Positions 51,132 through 59,138 of a stretch of DNA of 64,000 nt are shown here, one piece after another (position 1 is the stretch's first letter; every line of letters starts with the position of its first letter). This DNA is from JAVEDQ01 sp963783105 (lineage in GTDB: Bacteria > Actinomycetota > Actinomycetes > Frankiales > Frankiaceae), in assembly GCA_963783105.1 (NCBI GenBank), contig CAWAMI010000002.1:434001-498000 (forward strand). Reading direction: 5' to 3'. Both the position numbers and the translations under genes were made by a program. The notes beneath the pieces are model-generated. The model did no database searches and was not told the origin of the DNA. It worked only from the letters and a program-made list of their open reading frames with translations.

Positions 51132-52500
51132 GGACGGTCTCCGTCTCGCTCGGTCGGGACCCGGCGGACTCGGCCTCGGACACGGCCTCCGCCTCCCGGG
51201 AGTAGGTGCGCATGGCCAGGACGAGGAGCAGGCCGTTGAGGGCGAGCGCCGGCATCACCAGGACCAGGGCCCAACGCAACCCGTCGTGTCCGCCGCCGGC
51301 GAGGTGGTCGGCCAGCACCCCGATCACGAGCGGGGCGAACCCCTCCGCTCCCATACGGAGGACCGTGCGGACGGCCTCGGCCCGCCCCCGCAGGTCGGGC
51401 GGGACCACATCGAGGCGCACCGCATCCAGGACGGGTGTGGCCGCGTTGAGCGCGGCCACACCCGCGGCGACCAGGATCGCTGCCAGCACCAGGGAATGGG
51501 TGAACAGGACGGGAGTGCCGAGCACGGCCGCGAGCACGAGCCCGACGACCGCCACCCAGAGCCGACCGGCGGCCATGTGCCGCCGTTTCAACCGGTCACC
51601 CAGACGCCCACCGAGGAAGATGCCGATGACGGCGCCCACCGCGATGACGAGAACACCCAGGTCGGCCTCGGACGTGCTGATGCCGTACTGCACGGTGGCG
51701 AAGACGACGGCGAAGGTGCTCACCGCGGCGAAGAAGAGGTTCCCGACCGACACGGCGATCAGGACGAACAGGTTGGTGCGGATGGAGAGCACGGTCCGGA
51801 AGGCTTGCACCATGCCACGAACCGAGTACTGCTCCTGGGACGTGCCGGCGCGAGCGGTCCTGGCCGGCTCCGGGAGGCGGCGTAGCTTCACGGCGAGGAA
51901 CAGCCCGGGCAGGGCCAGGATCCAGAAGCCCCATCGCCAGCTCAGAAAGGCGACCACGAACGCCGACAGCACGTACCCGACGCCGGTCCCGAGCAGCTGA
52001 CCGCTGTCCACGAACGCCATCACCCGGCCGCGGTCCTGCTCACGCACCAGGTCGCCCACGACCGACGGCGTCGTCGGGCCGGCGGTAGCCGCGATCGCAC
52101 CGAGCGCGATGCGGGCACCGAAGAGCCAGTAGAAGTCCTGCGCCGCCCCCGCCGCGAGAACGGCGCAGGACCAGAGGGCCACGGCGGCCGACAGCATCGT
52201 CAACCTCCGAGCCCGATCGACGACCATGCCGACGGGGAGGCTGGCCACCGCGCCGACCACGCTGAACGCGGCGGAGAGCAGGCCGAGCTGACTGTTGCTG
52301 ATGCCCAGGTCGGAGCGGAGCTCGGGCGCGAGCCCACCCAGAACGTTGCGATCCGCCCAGTCGAGCACCAGCGCGCCCGTGAGGACGGCCAGCGTTGCAC
52401 GCCCGCGCGGCGGCGCGCCGGAGAGGGCGACCCCGACAGCCTTGTCGAAGGACCGGGCCGCCCACCTCTCTGCCGGCCTCGGCAACACTCGTGTGGACAT
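51124..52500 (-). CDS. MFS transporter
   Basis: The 458-aa product starts at ATG 52500. Helix 1 (LAVLTGALVLDWADRNVLGG), helices 2-3 with GMVVDRARRLT (motif A) and FLGGRLGDRLKRRHM (repeat motif A) define it as a 12-helix MFS carrier. The substrate is unknown. The C-terminus has a polar tail of ~25 residues encoded partly by the overlap with the downstream MFS gene. It is divergent from the alpha/beta-hydrolase gene, with the TGTAGCACTACA motif between them. Confidence 0.87.
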   Translation of the reverse strand: MSTRVLPRPAERWAARSFDKAVGVALSGAPPRGRATLAVLTGALVLDWADRNVLGGLAPELRSDLGISNSQLGLLSAAFSVVGAVASLPVGMVVDRARRLTMLSAAVALWSCAVLAAGAAQDFYWLFGARIALGAIAATAGPTTPSVVGDLVREQDRGRVMAFVDSGQLLGTGVGYVLSAFVVAFLSWRWGFWILALPGLFLAVKLRRLPEPARTARAGTSQEQYSVRGMVQAFRTVLSIRTNLFVLIAVSVGNLFFAAVSTFAVVFATVQYGISTSEADLGVLVIAVGAVIGIFLGGRLGDRLKRRHMAAGRLWVAVVGLVLAAVLGTPVLFTHSLVLAAILVAAGVAALNAATPVLDAVRLDVVPPDLRGRAEAVRTVLRMGAEGFAPLVIGVLADHLAGGGHDGLRWALVLVMPALALNGLLLVLAMRTYSREAEAVSEAESAGSRPSETETVHA

Positions 52501-52529
52501 ACGGCGTAATGCTTCCCTTGGACAACAGA

Positions 52530-52541
52530 TGTAGCACTACA
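52530..52541. promoter_or_regulatory. TGTAGCACTACA dyad in divergent promoter
   Basis: The 12-mer TGTAG-CA-CTACA is an imperfect dyad with 5-bp arms midway between the MFS operon start (52500) and the hydrolase start. A one-base variant (TGTATCACTACA) is upstream of qcrB at 41581-41592, so one regulator may recognise both. Confidence 0.45.
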
Positions 52542-52579
52542 CGTGAGTGAGATCCCTTCCGCGGGGCAGACGCCCGGGT

Positions 52580-53395
52580 ATGGCGGTCGAGCGGCGGTTC
52601 ATCGACGTCGACGGAGCACGGCTCTCCTACCTGCACGCCGGGAACGAGAAGGGCCCACCCGTCCTGCTGCTGCACGGGACCTTCTGGAGCCGGGTGTGGC
52701 TGCCGGTTCTGCCGGCCCTCGAGGCGGGGCGCACCGTGGTCGCCCTCGATTTCCCGGGCTTCGGACGTTCGGGGGGCGAGCTCGACGTGGCGAGCGCCTC
52801 GGTACCGGCACTCGCCGCCCTGACCGGGCGCGTGGTGGACGCGTTCGGCTGGTCCGGCTTCGCCGTGATCGGGCACGACATCGGCGGCGGCGTCGCCCAG
52901 CATCTCGCGGTGCACGACCGGCGGGTGGAACGCCTGGGGCTGGTGAACGCCGTCGTTCTCGACTCGTGGCCGGTTCCCGCCGTCGAGCGCTTCGCCGACC
53001 CGGAGGTCCGGGCCGCGACGACGGCGGCTGACCTCGTCGCCGCCCGCCGCGCCTCCATGACGAAGGCCGTGGCCCGGCGCCTGTCCGACGAGGAGGTCGA
53101 GGACTACGTCTCACCCTGGCACTCCGAGCCGCGAGCCCGTTCGTGGATGGCGATGGCCGCTGCGGCCGATCCCCGGTTCACACTGGACCTCGTCGAGCCG
53201 CTTCGCAGACGGGACATGCCCATGGCGCTGATCTGGGGCGAGGACGACGAGTTCCAGAAGCTCGAGTTCGCCGAGCGCTTCGTCGCCGAGGTGCCGGCCG
53301 CCGTTCTCGGGCGGGTCGCGGGTCGACACATCCCCCAGGAGGACGACCCGGATGGGGTCGGCCGGCTGCTCACCACCTTCCTCGGGAGGGCCTGA
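52580..53395 (+). CDS. alpha/beta hydrolase with aspartate nucleophile (dehalogenase/epoxide-hydrolase-like)
   Basis: The 271-aa product from ATG 52580 (GTG 52547 is an alternative) has the oxyanion segment LLLHGTFWSRVW, nucleophile elbow VIGHDIGGGVAQH (Asp in place of Ser), acid Asp in WGEDDEFQKLEF and His in AGRHIPQEDDP. An Asp nucleophile is typical of haloalkane/fluoroacetate dehalogenases and epoxide hydrolases, which attack a carbon rather than an ester carbonyl. It is coupled to the next gene by ATGA-type overlap. Substrate unknown. Confidence 0.85.
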   Translation: MAVERRFIDVDGARLSYLHAGNEKGPPVLLLHGTFWSRVWLPVLPALEAGRTVVALDFPGFGRSGGELDVASASVPALAALTGRVVDAFGWSGFAVIGHDIGGGVAQHLAVHDRRVERLGLVNAVVLDSWPVPAVERFADPEVRAATTAADLVAARRASMTKAVARRLSDEEVEDYVSPWHSEPRARSWMAMAAAADPRFTLDLVEPLRRRDMPMALIWGEDDEFQKLEFAERFVAEVPAAVLGRVAGRHIPQEDDPDGVGRLLTTFLGRA

Positions 53396-53685
53396 TGCCA
53401 CGAACAGCGAACGAGAACGCGGGCGACGGCCCGGGCGGAGCCCGCGGGCTCCCCCTCGCCTGCCGGCTGGTCGGGCACCGCTTCGTCTTCTCGGCGACGA
53501 ACTCGACGATGCAGTGGTCGTGCGAGCGGGGCTGCGGTGCTGGTGGGACCAAGGCCTACGCGTCGCCGCAAGAAGCAGCTCACTTCGCCGCCGCGTTCAA
53601 CCGACGGGACAGCGAGGACATGGGAAAGCGGGCCCCCCTGTTCGGACTGTTCCCTCTGCGGCTCCTTCGCCGCCTTCGCCGGTGA
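53395..53685 (+). CDS. small cysteine-containing conserved hypothetical protein
   Basis: The 96-aa product shares TGATG with the hydrolase gene (ATG 53395). It contains LACRLVGHRFVFSATNSTMQWSC followed by ERGCGAGGTKAYASPQEAAHFAA. The motif CRLxGHxf…mxWxCxRxCGxxGxKxYxs resembles a small zinc-binding family of actinobacteria without known function. The C-terminus is basic (PLRLLRRLRR). It may be a regulatory or accessory subunit of the hydrolase. Confidence 0.7.
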   Translation: MPRTANENAGDGPGGARGLPLACRLVGHRFVFSATNSTMQWSCERGCGAGGTKAYASPQEAAHFAAAFNRRDSEDMGKRAPLFGLFPLRLLRRLRR

Positions 53686-53807
53686 GCACCAGCCACTGCT
53701 GCCACGCGTATTGCTGTGTGACAACTTTCTGACAACTGCAACAGAGCCCGTTTTGCCGTGGTTCCGACCGGTAGGTAGCCGCCGACCCCGGCAACAAGGA
53801 GCCCGTC

Positions 53808-55739
53808 ATGGCTGATCAGCTGGAGCTCGACAAGATCGAGACCCAGGTGCCCGCGCGCCTGGACCGATTGCCCTGGGCCCGTTTCCATTGGATGGTCCTC
53901 ATCGGTCTCGGGACGGTCTGGATCCTCGACGGGCTCGAGGTCACGATCGTCGGCAGCGTCGCGTCGCGGCTGACCGACGCCGACAGCGGAATCTCGTTGT
54001 CCGCCGGCGACATCGGAATCGCCGCAGCGATCTACATCAGCGGCGCCTGTCTCGGTGCATTGTTCTTCGGGCAGCTGACCGACCGCCTCGGGCGGAAGAA
54101 GCTGTTCGTCCTCACGCTCGCGGTGTACATCGCGGCCACGGTGGCGACCGCCTTCGCCTTCTCTCCCTGGTACTTCTTCGTCTGTCGCTTCTTCACGGGC
54201 GCAGGAATCGGCGGCGAGTACGCCGCCATCAACTCCGCAATCGACGAGCTGATCCCCGCGAGGGTGCGCGGACGCGTCGACCTGATCATCAATGGCACCT
54301 ACTGGCTCGGCGCCGCGGGTGGCGCCGGGGCCGCGGTGCTCCTGCTCGACACGGACATCTTCGCTCCCAACATCGGCTGGCGGCTCGCGTTCGGCCTCGG
54401 CGCGGTGCTGGGACTGACGATCATGATCGTCCGGCGGCACGTGCCGGAAAGCCCCCGCTGGCTGTTCATCCACGGCCGCGAGGACGAGGCCGAGCGCATC
54501 GTCGGAGGGATAGAGGACCAGGTCCGGGAGGAGACGGGTCAGGACCTGTCCGCGCCGGACGATTCGCTGACGGTCCGGCAACGGAAGGCCATCCCCTTCC
54601 GGGAGATCGCCAAGGTTGCCTTCCGCGCCTACCCGGGCCGTGCCGTGCTCGGACTCGCGCTGTTCGTCGGCCAGGCCTTCATCTACAACGGGGTGACCTT
54701 CAACCTCGGTACGCTCCTCGGCACCTTCTACGGGGTGGCCTCGGGCATAGTGCCGGCCTTCATCGTGATCTACGCCGTGGGTAATTTCCTCGGCCCGGTG
54801 ACCCTCGGACGCTTGTTCGACACGGTCGGACGCAAGCCGATGATCACCGGGACCTACGTCGGCTCCGCGGTGATGGCCGTCGCCCTCGCAGTCATCTTCA
54901 TCGCCGGAACGGGCGGCCTCTGGCTGTTCATGACGTTGCTCGTCATCACCTTCTTCCTGGCTTCCGCAGGTGCGAGTGCCGCCTATCTGACGGTCAGCGA
55001 GATCTTCCCGATGGAGACGCGCGCCCTGGCGATCGCCTTCTTCTACGCCGTCGGCACCGCCGTCGGTGGCATCAGCGGTCCGCTGCTGTTCGGGCAGCTC
55101 ATCGGTAGTGACGACCGGTCCACGGCCTCGATCGCCATGTTCATCGGAGCGGCCGTGATGGCGCTGGGAGGCCTGGCAGAGATGATCTTCGGCGTGAAGT
55201 CCGAGCAGGCCAACCTCGAGGAGATCGCCAAGCCCCTCACGGCGGAAGAGGCGGAGGAACAGGACGAGTCCGGGGAGTCCGGGGAGTCCCAGGGCGACGA
55301 ACAGCGGGACCGCTCGCGGGAGCAGTTCGAACAGAGGTCTCGCGCCCGCAACGAGAGGCGGCAGCAGGGCGCGCAGGGAGCCCGCCGCTACCGGCCTGGC
55401 CCGGGTGGCGCGATCTACTCCCCGTGGATGTCCATCTCTACGCAGACGCCGGACGAGTCCGAGCTCGACGCCGAGATCGCACGCATCGACGCAGCGGTTC
55501 GCCAACACGGCTCGCTCCGGCGCAACGGCATCGCCGCCGCGGTGAGTGCCCGCTACTGGGGACCCGGCCGGTTCCGCAAGGCCCTCCGCGAAGCACTGGC
55601 GGAACAGCGGGTCAGGGTGGACCGTGACGGCGTCTTCCGACCGGGCCCGGCGGAGCCGTACCCGCAGGAGAGCGACGATCGGCGGGAGCCGGCGACTGCC
55701 GATCGCGCCTCGAGCGGCAGTCGCGGGCGCGGTGCGTAG
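53808..55739 (+). CDS. MFS transporter with C-terminal cytoplasmic domain
   Basis: The 643-aa product has a twelve-helix sugar-porter-type MFS core up to about residue 455. Motifs: GQLTDRLGRKKLFVLTLAVY (motif A), GAGIGGEYAAINSAIDELIPARVRG, PESPRWLFIHGR and GRLFDTVGRKPMI. An unusual C-terminal extension follows: an acidic stretch (AEEAEEQDESGESGESQGDEQ), an Arg/Gln-rich linker and a ~90-residue helical domain (…DAEIARIDAAVRQHG…ARYWGPGRFRKALREALAEQRV…) that looks like a small helix-turn-helix-type module. Substrate unknown. Confidence 0.86.
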   Translation: MADQLELDKIETQVPARLDRLPWARFHWMVLIGLGTVWILDGLEVTIVGSVASRLTDADSGISLSAGDIGIAAAIYISGACLGALFFGQLTDRLGRKKLFVLTLAVYIAATVATAFAFSPWYFFVCRFFTGAGIGGEYAAINSAIDELIPARVRGRVDLIINGTYWLGAAGGAGAAVLLLDTDIFAPNIGWRLAFGLGAVLGLTIMIVRRHVPESPRWLFIHGREDEAERIVGGIEDQVREETGQDLSAPDDSLTVRQRKAIPFREIAKVAFRAYPGRAVLGLALFVGQAFIYNGVTFNLGTLLGTFYGVASGIVPAFIVIYAVGNFLGPVTLGRLFDTVGRKPMITGTYVGSAVMAVALAVIFIAGTGGLWLFMTLLVITFFLASAGASAAYLTVSEIFPMETRALAIAFFYAVGTAVGGISGPLLFGQLIGSDDRSTASIAMFIGAAVMALGGLAEMIFGVKSEQANLEEIAKPLTAEEAEEQDESGESGESQGDEQRDRSREQFEQRSRARNERRQQGAQGARRYRPGPGGAIYSPWMSISTQTPDESELDAEIARIDAAVRQHGSLRRNGIAAAVSARYWGPGRFRKALREALAEQRVRVDRDGVFRPGPAEPYPQESDDRREPATADRASSGSRGRGA

Positions 55740-55757
55740 CGCGGGAGGGCGAGAGGG

Positions 55758-55786
55758 ATGCCGGCGTTCCGGCGGAGCGCCGGCAT
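55758..55786 (+). terminator. hairpin after MFS gene
   Basis: ATGCCGGCG and CGCCGGCAT (9-bp perfect arms) flank an 11-base loop, 18 bp after the MFS stop. It may end the transcript. The same bases also begin a short lipoprotein-like leader frame (MPAFRRSAGILVPALVTALV), which is cut short by the downstream gene. Confidence 0.55.
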
Positions 55787-55854
55787 CCTGGTTCCGGCAC
55801 TCGTCACCGCTCTCGTCGCGGGCGCCTGCTCGTCGCGACCGATGGGAGGACGAC

Positions 55855-56397
55855 GTGGGAATTCCCGACGTACGACATCTCGCGGCGAGGACCGCTGTCG
55901 TGGTCCTGCTGACCGCGACCGCCGCGACGGGTTGCGGCGGCAGCAGCACAGGCACGTGGCTGCCCAACGCCGAGCACGGACCGGTCATGGCGACACAGCT
56001 GGAGCTGGGGAGCATCACGGTGCGCAAGGTCCTGATCCAGGAGCCCCGCACCGGCCAGGCGTACTCCGAGGGCGACATCGCCCGGATGGGTCTCGAGCTG
56101 GTGAACGAGGGGCCGGACACGGACGTGCTCCTCGGGGTCTCGACCCCGATCGCGCGCGAAACGCGGATGTTCCTGGATTTCAGACCGCCGGAGGGGGCGG
56201 ACCGACCGACGGCCGTGGACCGGATCCCCGTCGCCCCGGCGGCGTCCGGCACCCCGGAGGTGGTGCGCGCCTTCGTGCAGCTCCGGGATCTACGGACCGC
56301 GGCGCGGGAGGGTCAGACCTATCCGGTCACGTTCCGGTTCCGGAACGCCGGTCCGATGCAGGCGATGGTGCCGGTCGACATCCCGCAGGGGCCGTGA
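55855..56397 (+). CDS. small lipoprotein, copper-chaperone-like (paralogue 2)
   Basis: The 180-aa product starts at GTG 55855 behind GGGAGGA. The signal ends in AATGCGGSS (Cys about residue 25). The domain matches paralogue 1: LELGSITVRKVLIQEPRTGQAYSEGD, LELVNEGPDTDVLLGVSTP and FRFRNAGPMQAMVPVDIP. The two proteins share the layout '(I)xVRxVxIQ.PRxGQAY..GD' and 'FRFxxAGxxQxxxPV', so they derive from one ancestor. A PCuAC-like metal chaperone role is a guess. It converges on the broken DUF4396 gene. Confidence 0.78.
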   Translation: MGIPDVRHLAARTAVVVLLTATAATGCGGSSTGTWLPNAEHGPVMATQLELGSITVRKVLIQEPRTGQAYSEGDIARMGLELVNEGPDTDVLLGVSTPIARETRMFLDFRPPEGADRPTAVDRIPVAPAASGTPEVVRAFVQLRDLRTAAREGQTYPVTFRFRNAGPMQAMVPVDIPQGP

Positions 56398-56449
56398 CCG
56401 ACCCGGCCTCTGACCGACTCCTCCCGGCGGTGCTCGTCGCCGGGAACGC

Positions 56450-57119
56450 CTACATCGCTTCCTTGATCCCGCGCCGGATCAGCCAGGCGTTCATCGGATA
56501 GGCGGTCAGCGCCCCGATCGCCATGCCTATCTGCATGAGGAACCAGTAGGCGGCCGTATCCGGGTGCAGGTGCGGACCCGGGAAAAAGACGAAGCTCATC
56601 AGAGCCATCCAGCCGAACAGCCCCACCTCGAACGCGGTCAGCGACAGCACGTCGCCTTCACCGCGGCGACCATCCCCTTGCGGAAGCCCAGGCCGCGCAT
56701 GGGAGCGATCGCGAAGTATTGGAAGACCAGCCGAGCGCGACCGCGAGGACGTAGTCGCCGATGTATTCGGGCCACAGCGCACGACCGGCGATCTGCAGCG
56801 CCAGCGCGAAGACCACGAACTCCGCCACGATGTCCCCGAGCGTGCAGCCCGCCCCGCAGTGCGTCACGCCGAGGGCCGTACTCGCCCACTTCGGCTGCTC
56901 GGGAGCCTCGTCCAGGCCCTTCTCCCGCAGCCACTTCTGACTCCGCGGCAGTCCGTAGCGCCGACACCCCCACACGGCCAACGGACCGAGGTAGAGGGCG
57001 GTGACCGGCCAGACCGCCTCCATGATCCGCATCCGTTGCCGGTACTTGCGACCATAGATGTCGACCAGGATCGCCAAGGCGCAGGCGAAGGCGACGCCCA
57101 GCGAAAGCCAGGAGATCAC
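56450..57119 (-). pseudogene. DUF4396 membrane protein, broken by two single-base frameshifts
   Basis: GTG 57119 opens a frame with MISWLSLGVAFACALAILVD, then …CRRYGLP… and THCGAGCTLGDIVAEFVVFA…YVLAVALG, typical of DUF4396. Reading then must shift near 56730 (ggc-ctg reduced to ggctg) to continue LVFQYFAIAPMRGLGFRKGM and again near 56653 (gcg-gac reduced to gcgac) to finish DVLSLTAFEVGLFGWMALMS…NAWLIRRGIKEAM. Restoring one C and one G would rebuild a normal ~220-aa protein. Either a decayed gene or two homopolymer errors. Confidence 0.8.
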
Positions 57120-57141
57120 CGTGAGTTACGCGGGCGGCGTT

Positions 57142-57175
57142 GCCCCCTCCATCAGCGCGCCCCCTCCATCAGCGC
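57142..57175. repeat. 17-bp direct tandem duplication
   Basis: GCCCCCTCCATCAGCGC occurs twice in a row between the DUF4396 start and the TPP-enzyme stop codon. It looks like a recent slippage duplication in a noncoding gap. Confidence 0.85.
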
Positions 57176-57179
57176 CTCC

Positions 57180-59009
57180 TCACGAACCCGAGCCGCCCGG
57201 CAGCTTGTCCTTCGCGTGCTCGCTGAACTCGCTCCACTTCCCCTTGAAGCCCTTCCACCCGACCTGGACGGCCTGCTGGTCCCCCGACGCGAAGGCCTTG
57301 AGCGTCTTCTTCATCTGCTCCGGCTTCACGTGCGGCGGAAGCGGGGGAACCGTCGGGTCGGTGACGAACTCCAGCACCACCGGACGACCGGCCGCCAGCG
57401 CCCGGTCCCACGCAGGTCCGACGTCCTCCGGCTTCGTCACCTTGATGCCCTCGAAGCCGAGGAGCTTCGCGAACTCCGCCGCCGGCACATACGGCACCGC
57501 CTGTGTCTGGAAGTTGATGGGGTCGGACGCCATCACCCGCTGCTCGAAGGAGACCTGGTTCAGGTCCTCGTTGACCAGCACGGCGAAGATCAGCGTGGGG
57601 TTCCGGCTGAGCAGTTCCTTGGCGTAGTGCACGACGGTCAGCAGCTCGTTCATCGCCAGCATCTGAAACGCGCCGTCGCCGGAGACGCCGATGACCGGTC
57701 GGTCCGGGTGCGCGAACTTCGCGGCGATCGCGTACGGAACTCCGGGAAGCATCGTGGCCAACGTCCCGGACAGTGACGCGCGCATGCCCTCGCGCAGTTT
57801 GACCTGACGCGCCCACCAGTCGGTGGCGGACCCGGAATCGGACGTCGTGATGAGCCCGTCCGGCAGGCGCTTGTTCATCTCCGCGAACACCAGCTGCGGG
57901 TTGATCGGGTCGGCCTTCTGCTGCGCCTGGTCCTCCAGGACCCGGTCGTAGATCCGCACCTCGTTCTCGACGAAGTCGCGCCAGGACCGGTCCTCCTTCT
58001 GCTTCAACAGGGGCAGGAGCGCAAGGAGCGTGTCCTTGGCGTCGCCGATCAGGTTCACCTCCGTCGGGTACCGGGTGCCGATCAACGACCCGTCGATGTC
58101 GATCTGGACGGCCCTGGCCTGCCCCTCGGGCGGGAGCCACTCGGAGTACGGGAAGCTGGTCCCGACCATCAGCAGAGTGTCGCAGCCCATCACCATCTTG
58201 TGGCTCGGCTCGGTGCCGAGCAGGCCGATCGAGCCGGTCACCTGGGGCAGCGTGTCCGGAACGGCGTCCTTTCCCAGCAGCGCCTTGGCGATGCCGGCCC
58301 CGAGCACGTCGGAGGCCCGGACCACCTCGTCGGCGGCCAGGCGGGCCCCGGCACCGATCAGGATCGCCACCTTCTCGCCCGCGTTGAGGACGTCGGCCGC
58401 CCGCTGCAACTCGTCGGCGTAGGGCACCATGTGGGTGCGTCCACCGTGAAGCTGTGAGACGTCGACGCCGCTGAAGATCGCGCCGTGCTCGCGCGGCGGG
58501 TCCGAGTACTGCTCCTCCTGCACGTCCGACGGCACGATGACCACCGCGGGCTTGCGCTCGGCCAGGGCCGACTTGATGGCCCGGTCCAACAGATGGCGGG
58601 CGGCCGGTCCCTCGGTGACCGTGCTGACGAAGCCCGCCGTGTCGGTGAACAACGACTGCAGGTCGATCTCCTGCTGGTAGTGGGCGCCGATGGAGATGCG
58701 CTTCTGCTGGCCGATGATCGCGAGCACCGGTTGATGGTCGAGTCGGGCGTCGTACAGCCCGTTGAGGAGGTGGATCGCACCGGGCCCGGACGTCGCCATG
58801 CAGACCCCGAGCTCACCCGAGAACTTGGCGTGGGCGCACGCCATGAAGGCGGCCATCTCCTCGTGCCGCGTCTGGGTGAACACCGGCCCGTCGGCTCGGG
58901 CGAAGGCGCCGAGGAAGCCGTTGATGCCGTCGCCGGAGTAGCCGTAGACCCGGGCGACACCCCATTCCTTCAATCGCTGCAGCATGTAATCCGCTACCTG
59001 CTGGGCCAT
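57180..59009 (-). CDS. thiamine-pyrophosphate-dependent enzyme (pyruvate oxidase/acetolactate synthase-like), paralogue B
   Basis: The 609-aa product starts at ATG 59009 with GGAGGGA upstream. It shows VADYMLQRLKEWGVARVYGY, FTQTRHEEMAAFMACAHAKF, GAIHLLNGLYDARLDHQPVL, and the TPP-Mg region GVSGDGAFQMLAMNELLTVV with VLVNEDLNQVSFEQR. It is clearly related to paralogue A over its whole length. In paralogue A the TPP gene comes first and the FAD/Fe-S gene second; here the FAD/Fe-S gene lies upstream (129-bp gap), so the order is reversed. Confidence 0.92.
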   Translation of the reverse strand: MAQQVADYMLQRLKEWGVARVYGYSGDGINGFLGAFARADGPVFTQTRHEEMAAFMACAHAKFSGELGVCMATSGPGAIHLLNGLYDARLDHQPVLAIIGQQKRISIGAHYQQEIDLQSLFTDTAGFVSTVTEGPAARHLLDRAIKSALAERKPAVVIVPSDVQEEQYSDPPREHGAIFSGVDVSQLHGGRTHMVPYADELQRAADVLNAGEKVAILIGAGARLAADEVVRASDVLGAGIAKALLGKDAVPDTLPQVTGSIGLLGTEPSHKMVMGCDTLLMVGTSFPYSEWLPPEGQARAVQIDIDGSLIGTRYPTEVNLIGDAKDTLLALLPLLKQKEDRSWRDFVENEVRIYDRVLEDQAQQKADPINPQLVFAEMNKRLPDGLITTSDSGSATDWWARQVKLREGMRASLSGTLATMLPGVPYAIAAKFAHPDRPVIGVSGDGAFQMLAMNELLTVVHYAKELLSRNPTLIFAVLVNEDLNQVSFEQRVMASDPINFQTQAVPYVPAAEFAKLLGFEGIKVTKPEDVGPAWDRALAAGRPVVLEFVTDPTVPPLPPHVKPEQMKKTLKAFASGDQQAVQVGWKGFKGKWSEFSEHAKDKLPGGSGS

Positions 59010-59138
59010 CGTCGTCCCTCCGTTCTGAGTGGAAGTCGTGGGCGTTCCGGGCCAGCTCCCGCGACTCGTTGCACCCCCACGACTCGCCGACCGTGATCCT
59101 TCGCCGCCGTGCAGCCGAGCTCCAGCCAACTCTCGATC

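Noticed and set aside
55758..55860. Separate lipoprotein gene starting at ATG 55758
   Set aside because: It has a nice lipobox-like leader, but the frame becomes a shadow once the better supported lipoprotein starts at 55855, and its first bases form a hairpin.
53580..56252. An 890-residue minus-strand frame opposite the MFS carrier
   Set aside because: It mirrors a clear MFS gene; no motif or plausible start supports it.
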